A stretch of DNA of 64,000 nt from Falciphora oryzae. Its lineage: Eukaryota; Ascomycota; Sordariomycetes; Magnaporthales; Magnaporthaceae. Under the pieces are notes generated by a model. It saw only the letters and a program-made list of their open reading frames with translations. It did no database searches and was not told the origin of the DNA. Shown one piece after another: positions 35,732-45,859 of this stretch. Position 1 is the first letter of the stretch. Each line of letters starts with the position of its first letter. The DNA is taken from positions 2,088,064 through 2,152,063 of the forward strand of contig JNVV01000001.1 of assembly GCA_000733355.1 (NCBI GenBank). Reading direction: 5' to 3'. The position numbers and the translations under genes were made by a program.

Positions 35732-38473
35732 ATGAACGAGAATCCGTTTTCCCCCTTGCCTCCGGGCCTCGTCCTGTCCTCGAGCGCACACCGGCAGCAG
35801 TGCCGATCATCACCAGGCACATCACCCACGCGGCAACGCCCGACCGACGAGCTGCTCGCAACCCTCACCCCCTCGGCTGCTATAGAAGCCTTCCGCAACC
35901 CCACGGGGACGTTGAAGCAATGTCTAGACACAGCCACCCTCTCAGACCAGTCCTTCGCCATGGCAGCGGCACTAGCATCCAAAAAGATACAAGACTGGCT
36001 AGATGAGCTCTCGTCATGGCCATGGCCTTCGAACACTGCCTCGGCAGGCTTCGATCCGTCCTCGCCCAGGGGTCGGGGGCGGACAGGTCACAGCCGGTGG
36101 GATTCAATCACTTCCGAGGACCTCGAGACCGCAGAGAGCAACCTTGCAGGCGACAAGGCCTGGCTGGGCTGCCTTCAGACCCAGGAGGTGGCCAGTTACG
36201 AGCGGCGTGTCGCAGAGATCCAGCGGGAACTGGACGAGATCGACATTGAGAGGATAAAGAGACATGTCCTGCACAACCACATCCTGCCGCTCTCGAGGCC
36301 CGGAACCCCCATGTCCGACTGTGGCCGCTCGACGTCGTCCGCAGCCCTGTTCTACAATAGGATGGATGACGTGACGGCGCTACTCACGGCCACAGTTGTC
36401 CAGTCGCTCCCAAACCTGTCAAAACTGGTGCGCCTGATGAACACCTGGAGCGTACGGCTCCTGCTCCTGCGGAGGGTTCCGTCGACCCTGGCCTTCCTCG
36501 ACGACGCTGAGGTCGCTCTGCGGTCGGGCTGGAACGCGGTCGACCTGGGCAAGCGTAGGAGCGTTGCCTCAACATCCCCCGACAGTCCTACCGGCGGCAT
36601 GCTGCCGGCCCTCTCTCGCAAAGACTTTGACGTCATGAAGCTTGTGCTGGACCAAAAGATCTCGACGGCCGCCCGTGCTATCGATTTCATGCTCGACACG
36701 CTGGACGGCAGGCCAGAGACGATCCCCGACGAATGGGTCGACCGGATGGACAGGCTGGAGAAGAACTACGGAGAATGGGTGACGGTCTGCGAGAGGATGC
36801 TGAGGGAGATTGAATGGGCGATGGCCAATGGCATTCAGATGGCACAAAACACGCCAAGTCACAGTCCTAGGCGGGCGGAGCAACCGACTTCCACAGCATC
36901 TTCCCCGGTCTCATTGGCGTCGGTCGTCCGACACGAGGTGCCGACGAGCCCGTCCGGTTCTGAGAGGTCAACAAGGTCGCCCGTTTCGGAGAGGCCGTCA
37001 ATGTCGCCCGAGCCCGAGAGGCTGATGCGGTCATCCCATCTGGACAGGCCCGCAAGGCCGTCCGATCTCGACATGCCAAAGAGGCCGTCCGGCCCCGCGA
37101 GACCGGCTAGGTCACCCGAGTTCGAGAGACAAATGAGCTCAGCCTTTTCCGATAGGTCATCGAGCTCTGGGTCGGACCTCACAGCGACAGCGACCATGAG
37201 GTCCGTGAGCATGGGCAGCAACAGAACGGTGACGGCCCCGCTGCCGAGGATGCGTAGCAGAGAGGCGGCGGCTGTGGCGAGCGAGCTCAGCCCCCCGGGC
37301 TCGCCTTCCTTGACGCCGTCCCTGATGCCTCGCGATCCCAAGTCTCGGTCGGTCTCGTTCAGCGGCATGCCTGTTGTGCCCGAGAGCGAGGTGTCTGACG
37401 AGGAGACTCCGCCCAAGTCGCCACTCGAGCCATCCCCGATGGGAGACAAGCGATCAGAGCCGCGCCGCGGTCACACCAGAAGCCCGTCGGAGAGAAGCGA
37501 TGATGACCAGCTCCAGCAGCAAATCAGCGAGATTCTGGAGTCGATCCCAGCTAAGATCCATCTCTCGTCGCAGCCGACTCCGGTGAACCACCTCAACCCG
37601 CCTGATCTCCAGCTCCCGCACCTCAAGCCCAAGTCGTCAACCCACTTCGACCGCAGCCAGCAGCCGCGCAGCCACTCCAGCCTGTCGTCGTCATCACGTG
37701 CGGGATCGCGGGCCGGGACGCCGTCGTTCCTGCTTGCGCCTGCATACGCGCGCAACACCAGGTCTCGGGCTCAGCGGTCCAACCAAGACATCAAGCTCTA
37801 CCACCTGTCTCGCTCAAACGGGGAGGCTCCGATAAAGTTGTTCATCCGCTGCGTCGGCGAGAACGGGGAGCGGGTCATGGTCCGTGTCGGAGGCGGCTGG
37901 GCTGATCTTGGAGAGTACCTCAAGGAGTACGCCATTCATCATGGGCGCCGTTCCAAGGCTGGTGGCGAGAGCACAAAGATTGAGGTCCAGGACATCCCAA
38001 GCATGCCATCCAAGATCACCTCGAGCCCAGCCAGCCGGCCTGGGTCGGCGCTGGATTCGCCCATCACGCCGCTCAATGTCCGCAAGACACGACGCAGCTT
38101 CGGCCCCGACGACGTCATGCGACAGCATTTGCCCCTGGCGGCACAGCTGCCCAGGACTCCAATGCCCCTCGTGCCTACTCCGGGAGCGGAAGGCGACAGT
38201 GCCGATACGCCTCCGTCCGGAGTCTCGACTCGGTCCAGGTCAAGCTCCCGTCTTAGCTGGACCGAGGAGGACAGCTCGCTTGGAATGTCGGGACCGCGGT
38301 CCAAGAACGTCGAGATGAGCGACGAGAGCAGAGCGTGGGTCGCCAGTGTCAAGGAGAAGGTGCGCATCGCTAGCGGCGAACGCAGGCATCCCTCTATGGG
38401 CACGCCCCCACCTGAGCTCTTTGGCGAGATGGGCAAGGTTGGCGGAACCAAGCGGCTGTTCAGGAGGGGCTAG
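35732..38473 (+). CDS. GAS2/GAR-domain protein, putative microtubule-binding cytoskeletal linker
   Basis: Intronless gene for 913 residues. The N-terminal half (about 40-370) is mostly alpha-helical in composition, with Leu/Arg/Glu-rich segments suggesting a spectrin-like or coiled-coil fold. Residues about 375-475 form an Arg/Ser/Pro-rich segment built from degenerate repeats around SERP and RSP/RPS. A GAS2-related (GAR) domain lies at about 686-740 (KLFIRCVGENGERVMVRVGGGW...LKEYAIHHG). In animal GAS2 and spectraplakin proteins this domain binds microtubules. The C-terminal tail is Ser/Arg-rich. The start ATG follows a long pyrimidine-rich leader and there is no competing upstream methionine with similar coding character. 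By inference, it acts in cortical or cytoplasmic microtubule organisation. No calponin-homology domain is visible, unlike animal GAS2. Confidence 0.75.
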   Translation: MNENPFSPLPPGLVLSSSAHRQQCRSSPGTSPTRQRPTDELLATLTPSAAIEAFRNPTGTLKQCLDTATLSDQSFAMAAALASKKIQDWLDELSSWPWPSNTASAGFDPSSPRGRGRTGHSRWDSITSEDLETAESNLAGDKAWLGCLQTQEVASYERRVAEIQRELDEIDIERIKRHVLHNHILPLSRPGTPMSDCGRSTSSAALFYNRMDDVTALLTATVVQSLPNLSKLVRLMNTWSVRLLLLRRVPSTLAFLDDAEVALRSGWNAVDLGKRRSVASTSPDSPTGGMLPALSRKDFDVMKLVLDQKISTAARAIDFMLDTLDGRPETIPDEWVDRMDRLEKNYGEWVTVCERMLREIEWAMANGIQMAQNTPSHSPRRAEQPTSTASSPVSLASVVRHEVPTSPSGSERSTRSPVSERPSMSPEPERLMRSSHLDRPARPSDLDMPKRPSGPARPARSPEFERQMSSAFSDRSSSSGSDLTATATMRSVSMGSNRTVTAPLPRMRSREAAAVASELSPPGSPSLTPSLMPRDPKSRSVSFSGMPVVPESEVSDEETPPKSPLEPSPMGDKRSEPRRGHTRSPSERSDDDQLQQQISEILESIPAKIHLSSQPTPVNHLNPPDLQLPHLKPKSSTHFDRSQQPRSHSSLSSSSRAGSRAGTPSFLLAPAYARNTRSRAQRSNQDIKLYHLSRSNGEAPIKLFIRCVGENGERVMVRVGGGWADLGEYLKEYAIHHGRRSKAGGESTKIEVQDIPSMPSKITSSPASRPGSALDSPITPLNVRKTRRSFGPDDVMRQHLPLAAQLPRTPMPLVPTPGAEGDSADTPPSGVSTRSRSSSRLSWTEEDSSLGMSGPRSKNVEMSDESRAWVASVKEKVRIASGERRHPSMGTPPPELFGEMGKVGGTKRLFRRG

Positions 38474-39603
38474 TTACGCCCCTAGAAGCAAGGCTTGGTT
38501 CCACGGCCACGCCTGCCGCTGAGCCAACCAAAACAACATCAATATCAACAACACAACAACTACAAAAAAAACCAAACAACAGAACAAAAAAAAAGGACAT
38601 CCAACAACCAACGGAGCACGGAGTACCTCGGGGTGGCGTGTAGGGGGGGTTTGTCACGGTGAATTCTGACATTCTTTCGGTGTTGGTTGACGCTCCTCAT
38701 GGAAACGACGGCGGCGTCGGCCGGAAAATACTTGGAGGGCATTGGGGCAAGGCACGCCCCTGGTTTCCCTTCTTTCCAAACACACCAACCAAACCACCAA
38801 CCCGGAATATCTGGTCTGAACAGGCATGGCATGGCATTCATTGGAGCATTGCGTGGTGTTCAGAGTCGACGTATTTTCCTTTCTTACTTTCCTTGCCTCT
38901 TTCTGTTTTAATCACCGGACCATTGCGGAAGCATGATCTGTGCCCCCTCGTCACAAAATGTGCGACTGGAAACCCCTTCCCCTTCATTCACCACAAACCT
39001 CTTGCTAACAGGAGCCATTGGCCATCACACCTTTGGTTCCTCTCAATTTAACTTCATGGGATAAGATTCGCGGTTATTCTGTTATACCCCCTTTGTTTTC
39101 TTGTCTTTTTTTCTCATTTCTGTTAGTCCATCCCAAGAGGATAGATCATGACCAGGTATCTAAACAACCACCGATCGCCTACTACGCGTAGTATTTACCA
39201 ACGCCGTCTAATCCGGCCAAATACACTAGCATTTTCAAGACTTGTGGCGTTTGCTTGTGGTTCGTTTATCGTGCTCATGAACTTATAATACCAAGAAATA
39301 AGCCATGTCCAGAGTTGAAAGCGAAGCAACAATCCAAGTTAAGATTCACAGTGAACACTAATCTGACAACGATGTTTCAATTTATATGAAATAGAATTCG
39401 CTGCTATTGGCCCATCAGGCACCTCCCGGACACCAAGAAAAAACATTACTTCCCCTATATTATGGTATTGTCCCGAACGAAAAGGAAAATGATTCTATCC
39501 AGACAAAAGAAATCTAAAGAGTGTTCAAAAGGTATCGCTAGACAAAAGGAAAGCGCAGGCGAAAAAAGAAAAAGAAAACGCCACACGGACAACGCTAAAC
39601 CAG
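38474..39603. other. convergent 3' intergenic region
   Basis: 1.13 kb between stop codons of convergent genes. A-rich (CAACAA and AAAC runs near 38530-38600) and AT-rich after 39050. Consistent with 3' UTRs. No gene seen. Confidence 0.6.
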
Positions 39604-40806
39604 CTATGCGCCCACGGTGCCGGGCGCCCTCTGCGTCAGCAGGGTCCGGCTCTTGATGAGCCACGAGGCGAAGCTCGGGAGCTTGAAGCAGCCGGCCTGG
39701 CCGACGCCGCGGCTCTTGCCGATGGATGCCATGAACATGACCATCTCGTTGGGCTTGAACTCGGCGGCGTTCGCGGCGGCAGTCTTCTTGGCCTCGTCGT
39801 CACCGGCCAGGAGTCGCGCCTGCAGGTCCTTGGCGACGTAGGCGACCTGCGGGTCGATGTGCAGGGCGTTGGGCGGCTGCAGGTTGGCGGCGTCGCCGAG
39901 CACGTACACGTCGTCGTGGCCCTCGGCGCGCAGGCGCTTCGTCGTCTTGACGCGCCCCGCGATGTCGAGCAGGTCGGCGGGCATGAAGCCCGTGTTGAAA
40001 ACGACGCCGAACGTCGGCATGTACAGGTCCGCGCTCAGCGTCTCGGAGGTCCCGTCGGCCTTGTTGGTCACCTCGACCGACACGACGCCGCTGCCGCTCT
40101 CCTGCTCCTCGGCGGACGCGACGCGGCGGCCGGTGAGCACCTTGACCTTGAGGCGCTCCAGCTCCGCCAGGGCGGTCGCGCGCACGCCGCGCTGGAACTT
40201 GTCGGGCAGCGGCAGGTCGTCGTCGACGATGAGGGTGATCTCCTTGGTGCCCTTTGACGCGTACGCGTCGCCCAGCTCGCCGGCCACCTCGACGCCCGTC
40301 AGCCCGGCGCCCGCGACGACGATGGACTTGGCCGCGGCCACCTTTTGCCGCCACTGCTCGAGCCCTTCCTTTGTCGCGTCCGTGTCGCCGGTGGTCTTCC
40401 ACGGCATGCCCTCGCGCGCCGACGAGCCCGTGGCGACGACGACGTGGTCGTAGCCGATGGTCCTCGCTTCGGCCCCCGCCTCGCTGGGCTCGACCACCAC
40501 CGTCTTGGCGAGAGGATCCAGGGCGGTGGCGGCGCCGAGGACGAACTCGAACTGGTCGGGCGTGTACTTTGCGAAGCCCGGGGCGATGGGGTAGAAGAGC
40601 TTGTCGTCGCCGAAGCCGCCGTCGGCGCCGGGCACGACGCCCCGCACCGCGGCGAGGCACCAGTACAGGTGCGTGTTGGGCGCCACCAGGATCACCTTGA
40701 GGCCGCCGGGGACCTTGGGGGCGGTGTTCTTGAGGAGGCTGTGCGCCAGGGGCAGGCCGGCGAAGGAGGCGCCCAGGATGACGACGGTTTTTGGGGTTGC
40801 CGACAT
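39604..40806 (-). CDS. AIF/AMID-like FAD-dependent NAD(P)H oxidoreductase
   Basis: Single-exon gene for 400 residues of the pyridine nucleotide-disulphide oxidoreductase superfamily, closest in style to AMID/FSP1 (AIFM2-like) proteins. An N-terminal FAD-binding Rossmann motif lies at about residues 8-22 (VVILGASFAGLPLA). An ATG motif (VVVATGSSA) comes near 130, a second dinucleotide motif (VVAGAGLTGVEVAGEL) near 170 and the FAD-contacting DVYVLGDAANL near 310. No mitochondrial presequence or transmembrane helix is evident. AMID-like enzymes reduce quinones and have been linked to oxidative stress and cell death; the substrate here is unknown. I chose the ATG at 40806 because it lies seven codons before the Rossmann strand, although the frame is open 15 codons upstream. 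A TATA-like box lies 155 bp upstream of the start. Confidence 0.85.
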   Translation of the reverse strand: MSATPKTVVILGASFAGLPLAHSLLKNTAPKVPGGLKVILVAPNTHLYWCLAAVRGVVPGADGGFGDDKLFYPIAPGFAKYTPDQFEFVLGAATALDPLAKTVVVEPSEAGAEARTIGYDHVVVATGSSAREGMPWKTTGDTDATKEGLEQWRQKVAAAKSIVVAGAGLTGVEVAGELGDAYASKGTKEITLIVDDDLPLPDKFQRGVRATALAELERLKVKVLTGRRVASAEEQESGSGVVSVEVTNKADGTSETLSADLYMPTFGVVFNTGFMPADLLDIAGRVKTTKRLRAEGHDDVYVLGDAANLQPPNALHIDPQVAYVAKDLQARLLAGDDEAKKTAAANAAEFKPNEMVMFMASIGKSRGVGQAGCFKLPSFASWLIKSRTLLTQRAPGTVGA

Positions 40807-41882
40807 GGTTTTTGATGTTACTGGGCGCGGGCAGCTGCTGTCAAGAAACAAATCGAGAAGGGGGAGATGAAGGTTTCAAATATTTCCCTTCTTCTTTGCT
40901 TGTTCTAGAGTGTGGTCCATATCAAAATTATGACGACAGACAGGAAGGGCAGCCCCTCGGTATATATATCCCAGAAGCTAGATTTCCCTTTTTTGCGTTC
41001 CCATGGGACCGCAGATTGGGGCAGCATATTGACTCGAGGGCGCGTGCGTGTCCGTTCCACTGCTACTCTGCCAGGTCCCGCGCGCAATCTGCGGTTCCGG
41101 GGATCACAAATCAGACGAAGGAGGGGGCTGGCTACGTAACAGCAGGCCGAGTCTCCACGAGATGAGACAATCCCAAAACCCGAGGTCGCAAAGGCTTGGA
41201 CAGGCTGTCTGTCTGCCTGCCTGCCTATGGTCGGGGTAACGGTGAGGACTCACTCCCCGAAACCCCCATTACAAAGCACAAAAACCCCAGGTAGGCGCGC
41301 GCGCCGTTCGGAGATATATCAAATATCCTATGCTGCTGCATCGTTCGTTGGCGAAGAGGTTGCATGCATTTGTCGGAAACAAAAACTCCGCCGAGCCAGA
41401 CGCGCGGGATCCAAAAGAGGAAAAGCGCCTGCGCGCGGCCCGGCGTGGCGCGGGAGAGCTCCAGAAGCACGGGCCAAGGGCACCGCCGGACCTGGCACTT
41501 TGGTTTGTACCAGTGACAGCAGGAGTGACCAATGGGAGGCCGCTGGTCTGCCCAAAAAGGGAAAGGAAGCTCCCGTCATTCTCCGCCCCCACTTCGTATC
41601 GGTTGCAAAAACACGATGAGCAGGAGCTGGAAAATAAACGACCACAGACAGCACACACCAATTCAGGATGGCAAGTTCCTGTGTGAACAGGATAATTCAT
41701 GCACAACCTCTCAGATTAGTTCGCTAAATACACATGACTGCCCACGAGCTAGTTGTCATATAGCACCCTCCCAATTTCCCCCACATACCCATCACCCGAG
41801 ACAACGCCAACCCCATTCATTATATCTATGTTGTAAGAACCCAAAAGACAGACAGACCACGGTAAAACGCGACAGAAACCAA
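40807..41882. other. 1.1-kb intergenic region upstream of the AIF-like gene
   Basis: Contains the promoter of the AIF-like gene and the 3' region of POL3, both on the minus strand. A CTGTCTGCCTGC-type short repeat occurs near 41205-41225. No further gene seen. Confidence 0.55.
40961..40968 (-). promoter_or_regulatory. TATA-like element of the AIF-like oxidoreductase gene
   Basis: TATATATA lies 155 bp upstream of the minus-strand ATG at 40806. It is the only such AT stretch in the immediate promoter. Position and composition fit a core promoter, but the transcription start is not visible. Confidence 0.4.
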
Positions 41883-44800
41883 CTACCACACAGCTGCCTT
41901 ATCAAAATCAAACCTCTTGAGCTCCTTGTTCCCGTCCTCGAGGTCCTTCTTGGCCTTCATGCGCATGTAGAAGATGGGGCAGTCCTTTGAGCTGCAGATG
42001 ACCTCGCAGTGCATGCTGCCCTGGCAGCGCTGGCACTGCGTCCACAGCCGCCCGAACCGCACCTCGAGGTCCGAGACCCGGTCGAGCGTCTTCTTGTACA
42101 GCTCGCCCACCCGCCCCGCGTCGTCGGCGCACACGGCCCCCTGCGACTCCTCCTTGGACGTCAGCGGCTTCTTGCACGCCATGCACGTCTGCGTCTTCTT
42201 GGCGAACTTCATCAGCCCGCCCACCGACGGCGCCGCCACCGAGATGGATCGCGTGTGGTCGCCCATCAGCAGCGACTTGGCCTTGGTGTCGCCCAGGATC
42301 GGCTCGAAGATGCGGCCCAGCGGCTTGGCCAGCTGGTTGTCGAGGTAATACTTGGTGTCTATCGGCACATTGTTCTCCAGCACGTAGATCGGGTCCTCGG
42401 ACCGCTCAAAGTTCTTGGATCCCGCCGCGCCTTTTACCATGACGTACGCCACACGATCACCCAGCCCAGGAGCCGACCCGGCGTCGCGCTTCTTCATGCG
42501 CTGCGCGAGCTCCACGTGCGCCTGCTTTGCTGTGTAGTCGTCCTTTGTGAGAGCCTTGGTGATGACCAGCTTGGACATGTCCACCTTGTTTTGGAGCAGG
42601 TCCGCGATCGTCTCCTTCACATAGTCTTGCGCCCCTGGCACGTCCCGGTCAATCAGGATCATCCGGAGCACCTTCTCAATGACCGTCTGCACCAACAAGC
42701 AGTTGTCTCGCCGAACCGTCTCGATTCCCTTGGTATCCATCTTGTCGTACTTCTCGGGCTTGGTCCAGTACAGGCCAGCGTATCGCTTCTTGTTGATCAG
42801 CAGGTACGGGAAGTACACCTTCTCGAACTCGAGCTTGATGGGCTTGATGAACTTGGACGACACGTACTGCGCCGCCTCCTCGCCCAGCTTCATGGCTTCG
42901 GCGAGGTCCTTGGTGCCAAACTTGACCATGACCGAATCCGTATCGCCGTAGATGACTTGAGCGTCGTGCGAGTAGCCGTTGGCTATCCGGTACTTTGCCT
43001 CCACCTCTTGCTTTGTCTTCTCGATCATTTCCCTGCCGTAACTGGTGGTACTACTGGCGATCTGAAGACACGGGAACTTTCCGTTGGTTGCACCCGTCAA
43101 GCCGTACACACTGTTGGCGCTGATCTTCAGGGCCAGCTGTCGGCCGTTCAGCACCGCCTTCTTGAACGGGTCCGTTTCCACCGCCAGTTCTCTCTTGGCT
43201 TGTTTTCTGGCGGCGAGCAGCTCCTCCAGAATCTGCGCCAGCAGTCCCTTTCGCCGCTTGACCGTGACAAAGGTGTCCCCGGTCGGCGTCACGGTATAAT
43301 CCTCGTCCTCCTTCAGCCCAAACGCATTAATCGCCTTCTGGCTGACCAAGGTGGTGTAGCAGAGGTTGTGCGCCTGCATGATGCTGGGATAAAGCGATGC
43401 GAAATCGAGCGTGGCGATAGGAGCATCGTAGTATCCACGTGTGGGCTCGATGACGGTGGCGCCCTCGTACTGGTCGTCGGAGCCCTTGACTGCAAGGTTG
43501 GGAACGACCAGTTTCTGCTCGAGGGCCTTGCGGAACATTTGGCTGACAAACTTGATCTGTTGGCCTCTGGACAGGAGGAAGTTGAAGGGTACACCCGTGA
43601 CTCTGGCCATCTCTGTATAGTTCTCCAGACACGACAACTTGTCCATCAACCGCTGGGGGAGGTACGCGTCCTTCAGACAGTACAGAGCAAGACGTCTGCG
43701 GGACTCTGGAGTGCCGTTGAAGAGCTCTGTGATCATGGTGTGGTGCACGTCCTCCTTCTGCTCCCCGAGAAAGTGTGAGCAGACAGAGTTGAGCGTGTAG
43801 CTCCTGAGCTGGTGATCACGCTGGATCAGCTGAAGCAGGTCAAGCTGCAAGCGACCGTTGGTGTTGGTTGCCTTGGTGTCGCGGTTGCCCATTTGCTTGC
43901 TGGAGAAATTCGAGTCCTTGGCCACCGACTTGACACTCGGTAGCCTGGTCCACAGGTCGAAGTCCCTGACCCTTAGGTACTTGCCACGGTCGAGAAGGTA
44001 CGGGAAATCAAAGTTGGCGATGTTGTAGCCGATGATGATGTCTGGGTCGACTTCGACCAGGAAGTTGCGCCAGGACGACAGCATCTTCTCTTCTTGGCTA
44101 AACTCAAGGATCTGGGTCGCCACGATGGAACTCGTCTTGTCGAGACAGAAGACGTTGCGGACGAAGGGCTTCTTGTCTCCGTATCTGGTGACGACGTTGG
44201 CGATCTGGATGACGGGGTCGATGTTGGCCTCGGGGAAGATGCCCTTGCGTCCAGCGCACTCGATATCGAAGGATAGAATCCTCAGGGGCGCCATTTTGGA
44301 CCAGTCCCCGACCGGCTTGTGCGCGATGAGGTCCCGGTAGCTGATCTCGGCCTCGATCTGGCAGTTGGACTGCTTCTGGGATGGGGGGATCAGGCTGTAG
44401 GTGGCCGGCGGCGCCTCGACCCAGGACATGCCTTGTATGTGGCAATCAACCATGAAGCGCAAGACGTACTGAATGTTGTCGAACGTCATGATGCCCTTGC
44501 CGTCGTCGAACCACATGCTCTTCCAGTTCGCATTGCCCGACTCGATCGCCGAGCGCACCTTGCCGATGTGCTTCGGGTCCGTGACGGTGATCTTGATGAA
44601 GGGGTTCTGAGTATTGTTCTGGAAACCGTACATGTTCTCGCGCATCGTCATCTGGACCGAGTGTATCGCGGGCTGGTGCTGAGCGATGTTGGTCTCGAGA
44701 TAGGCCTTGAAGGGGGTGCAGTCCTCTTTGGAGAAGGCCGAGGGGGCGGCGACGTAGAGGTAGTGCTTGAAGTCCTTGACGTGGAGCATGACCGAGTTGC

Positions 44801-45197
44801 CATCCTCGGTGACGCCGAAGAGCTTGACGGTGGCCTGGCCGCCATGTAGCGTGCCTTCTTCAGCCTCGATGGACTGGAAGCAGAGCTTGCTCGTCGCGGG
44901 GGCGAAATCCCGGGGCACCAGCGGGCGGCCCCATGACTGGTCCTTCTCGGCGTTGCTCTGCTTGAGCTCCGAGATGTCCTGGCTGAGCTTCTCGAGGACC
45001 TCGGACTCGAATGCGCTCTTGGGCTGGCTGGACCCCAGCTTGGTGCCCTGGGAGCTCCTGAAGCGTGGTGCGGCCGGGGATGACCCTGGCGGCTCGATTT
45101 TCCTCTTCTTGAAGCTGTCGGGACCGGCCGAGACGTTCTTGCGGGCGTTCGAGGCCTCGCCGAACTCGCGCTTCTGGGGCAAAACCGCGGCAGGCAT
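41883..45197 (-). CDS. POL3: DNA polymerase delta catalytic subunit
   Basis: Intronless gene for 1,104 residues, the usual length of Pol3/POLD1. It synthesises and proofreads DNA at the replication fork, mainly the lagging strand, in complex with small subunits and PCNA. Proofreading motifs are intact: Exo I FDIECAG near residue 312, Exo II IIGYNIANFDFPYL near 390 and Exo III YCLKDAYLP near 510. Polymerase motif A is DFASLYPSIM near 597, motif B KISANSVYGLTGA near 690 and motif C YGDTDSV near 750. The C-terminus carries CysA (CMACKKPL near 1002) and CysB (CQRC...CEVIC...CP near 1052), the latter the expected 4Fe-4S site. I chose the ATG at 45197 because the basic N-terminus typical of the family begins there. 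It is divergent from the small gene at 45860, with MCB-like sites in between. Confidence 0.97.
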   Translation of the reverse strand: MPAAVLPQKREFGEASNARKNVSAGPDSFKKRKIEPPGSSPAAPRFRSSQGTKLGSSQPKSAFESEVLEKLSQDISELKQSNAEKDQSWGRPLVPRDFAPATSKLCFQSIEAEEGTLHGGQATVKLFGVTEDGNSVMLHVKDFKHYLYVAAPSAFSKEDCTPFKAYLETNIAQHQPAIHSVQMTMRENMYGFQNNTQNPFIKITVTDPKHIGKVRSAIESGNANWKSMWFDDGKGIMTFDNIQYVLRFMVDCHIQGMSWVEAPPATYSLIPPSQKQSNCQIEAEISYRDLIAHKPVGDWSKMAPLRILSFDIECAGRKGIFPEANIDPVIQIANVVTRYGDKKPFVRNVFCLDKTSSIVATQILEFSQEEKMLSSWRNFLVEVDPDIIIGYNIANFDFPYLLDRGKYLRVRDFDLWTRLPSVKSVAKDSNFSSKQMGNRDTKATNTNGRLQLDLLQLIQRDHQLRSYTLNSVCSHFLGEQKEDVHHTMITELFNGTPESRRRLALYCLKDAYLPQRLMDKLSCLENYTEMARVTGVPFNFLLSRGQQIKFVSQMFRKALEQKLVVPNLAVKGSDDQYEGATVIEPTRGYYDAPIATLDFASLYPSIMQAHNLCYTTLVSQKAINAFGLKEDEDYTVTPTGDTFVTVKRRKGLLAQILEELLAARKQAKRELAVETDPFKKAVLNGRQLALKISANSVYGLTGATNGKFPCLQIASSTTSYGREMIEKTKQEVEAKYRIANGYSHDAQVIYGDTDSVMVKFGTKDLAEAMKLGEEAAQYVSSKFIKPIKLEFEKVYFPYLLINKKRYAGLYWTKPEKYDKMDTKGIETVRRDNCLLVQTVIEKVLRMILIDRDVPGAQDYVKETIADLLQNKVDMSKLVITKALTKDDYTAKQAHVELAQRMKKRDAGSAPGLGDRVAYVMVKGAAGSKNFERSEDPIYVLENNVPIDTKYYLDNQLAKPLGRIFEPILGDTKAKSLLMGDHTRSISVAAPSVGGLMKFAKKTQTCMACKKPLTSKEESQGAVCADDAGRVGELYKKTLDRVSDLEVRFGRLWTQCQRCQGSMHCEVICSSKDCPIFYMRMKAKKDLEDGNKELKRFDFDKAAVW

Positions 45198-45859
45198 TGC
45201 GGCGGATCGTGGATGGTTGCTTGCGAGAGTCGCCGGCGTCAGTACAGTATGTGCGACATTGGGAGACGGGCGAAATCTGTCGTTGCTACAGGCACGGCTT
45301 TGGTGGGTTCTGCCGTTGGAGAATTGATTGTCCAGGCAGGGGGTGCCCCGACAAGAATCAATCAAGGGAGACGCGACTTGGCCTCGACGTGACGTGAGGG
45401 ACCCACTTTGGCTGACGCGACTTTAATGGGAATCGTCAAGCACGTGTTCTAGTGATGGGCGACCCCCAGATTTCGGCCGACTTCGTTCAACACTATGGAT
45501 TGGTTAGTGTGTTTTGTTTTGTATGAGAAGGCATTCATTCCACCTAGACCATTTCGGGACCGAATACCCGTTCATTTTGAGGCCGGCCAATTGCGATGGA
45601 TTATTCTGTATTTACTCTAGTAAATACCACAAACAGTTCATCTAGGCGCGTAACTCACATCGTCTGTTGACTTGCAGATCTCTCCATCCAACAGTGGGCC
45701 TCATCGCCCTAGTCAACAAGCTTATAAACCTCTTCATCGCGCTTCTTCAAAGCGCACTATCACCTGCAGTCAACCCGCCCCTATCACTCTTAGAACCAAT
45801 CCTCTTCGAATAATATTCACTACCTCGAAACCAAAATAAATCACCTCTCTGTAACATAC
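45198..45859. promoter_or_regulatory. divergent promoter of POL3 and small gene, with MCB-like sites
   Basis: The 662-bp region contains two ACGCGA elements, at 45371-45376 and 45415-45420, within 225 bp of the POL3 start. ACGCG-type MCB elements mark G1/S-controlled DNA synthesis genes in fungi, so cell-cycle control of POL3 is a reasonable inference. It also holds ATTGG at 45499-45503 and CCAAT at 45587-45591. A third of the region toward the plus-strand gene is AT-rich. Confidence 0.4.

Noticed and set aside
35028..35735. 235-codon Phe/Leu/Ser-rich frame before the GAS2-domain gene
   Set aside because: Composition comes from the pyrimidine-rich leader; runs of Phe and Ser reflect T and CT tracts, and it is out of phase with the real gene.
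38651..38662. possible further LTR copy (TGTCACGGTG)
   Set aside because: Only the first ten bases match the LTR start; the sequence diverges immediately and there is no matching end.
42009..43778. 589-codon plus-strand open frame inside POL3
   Set aside because: Antisense shadow of the polymerase; His/Leu/Val-rich, no domain, no sensible start. The POL3 motifs on the minus strand are decisive.
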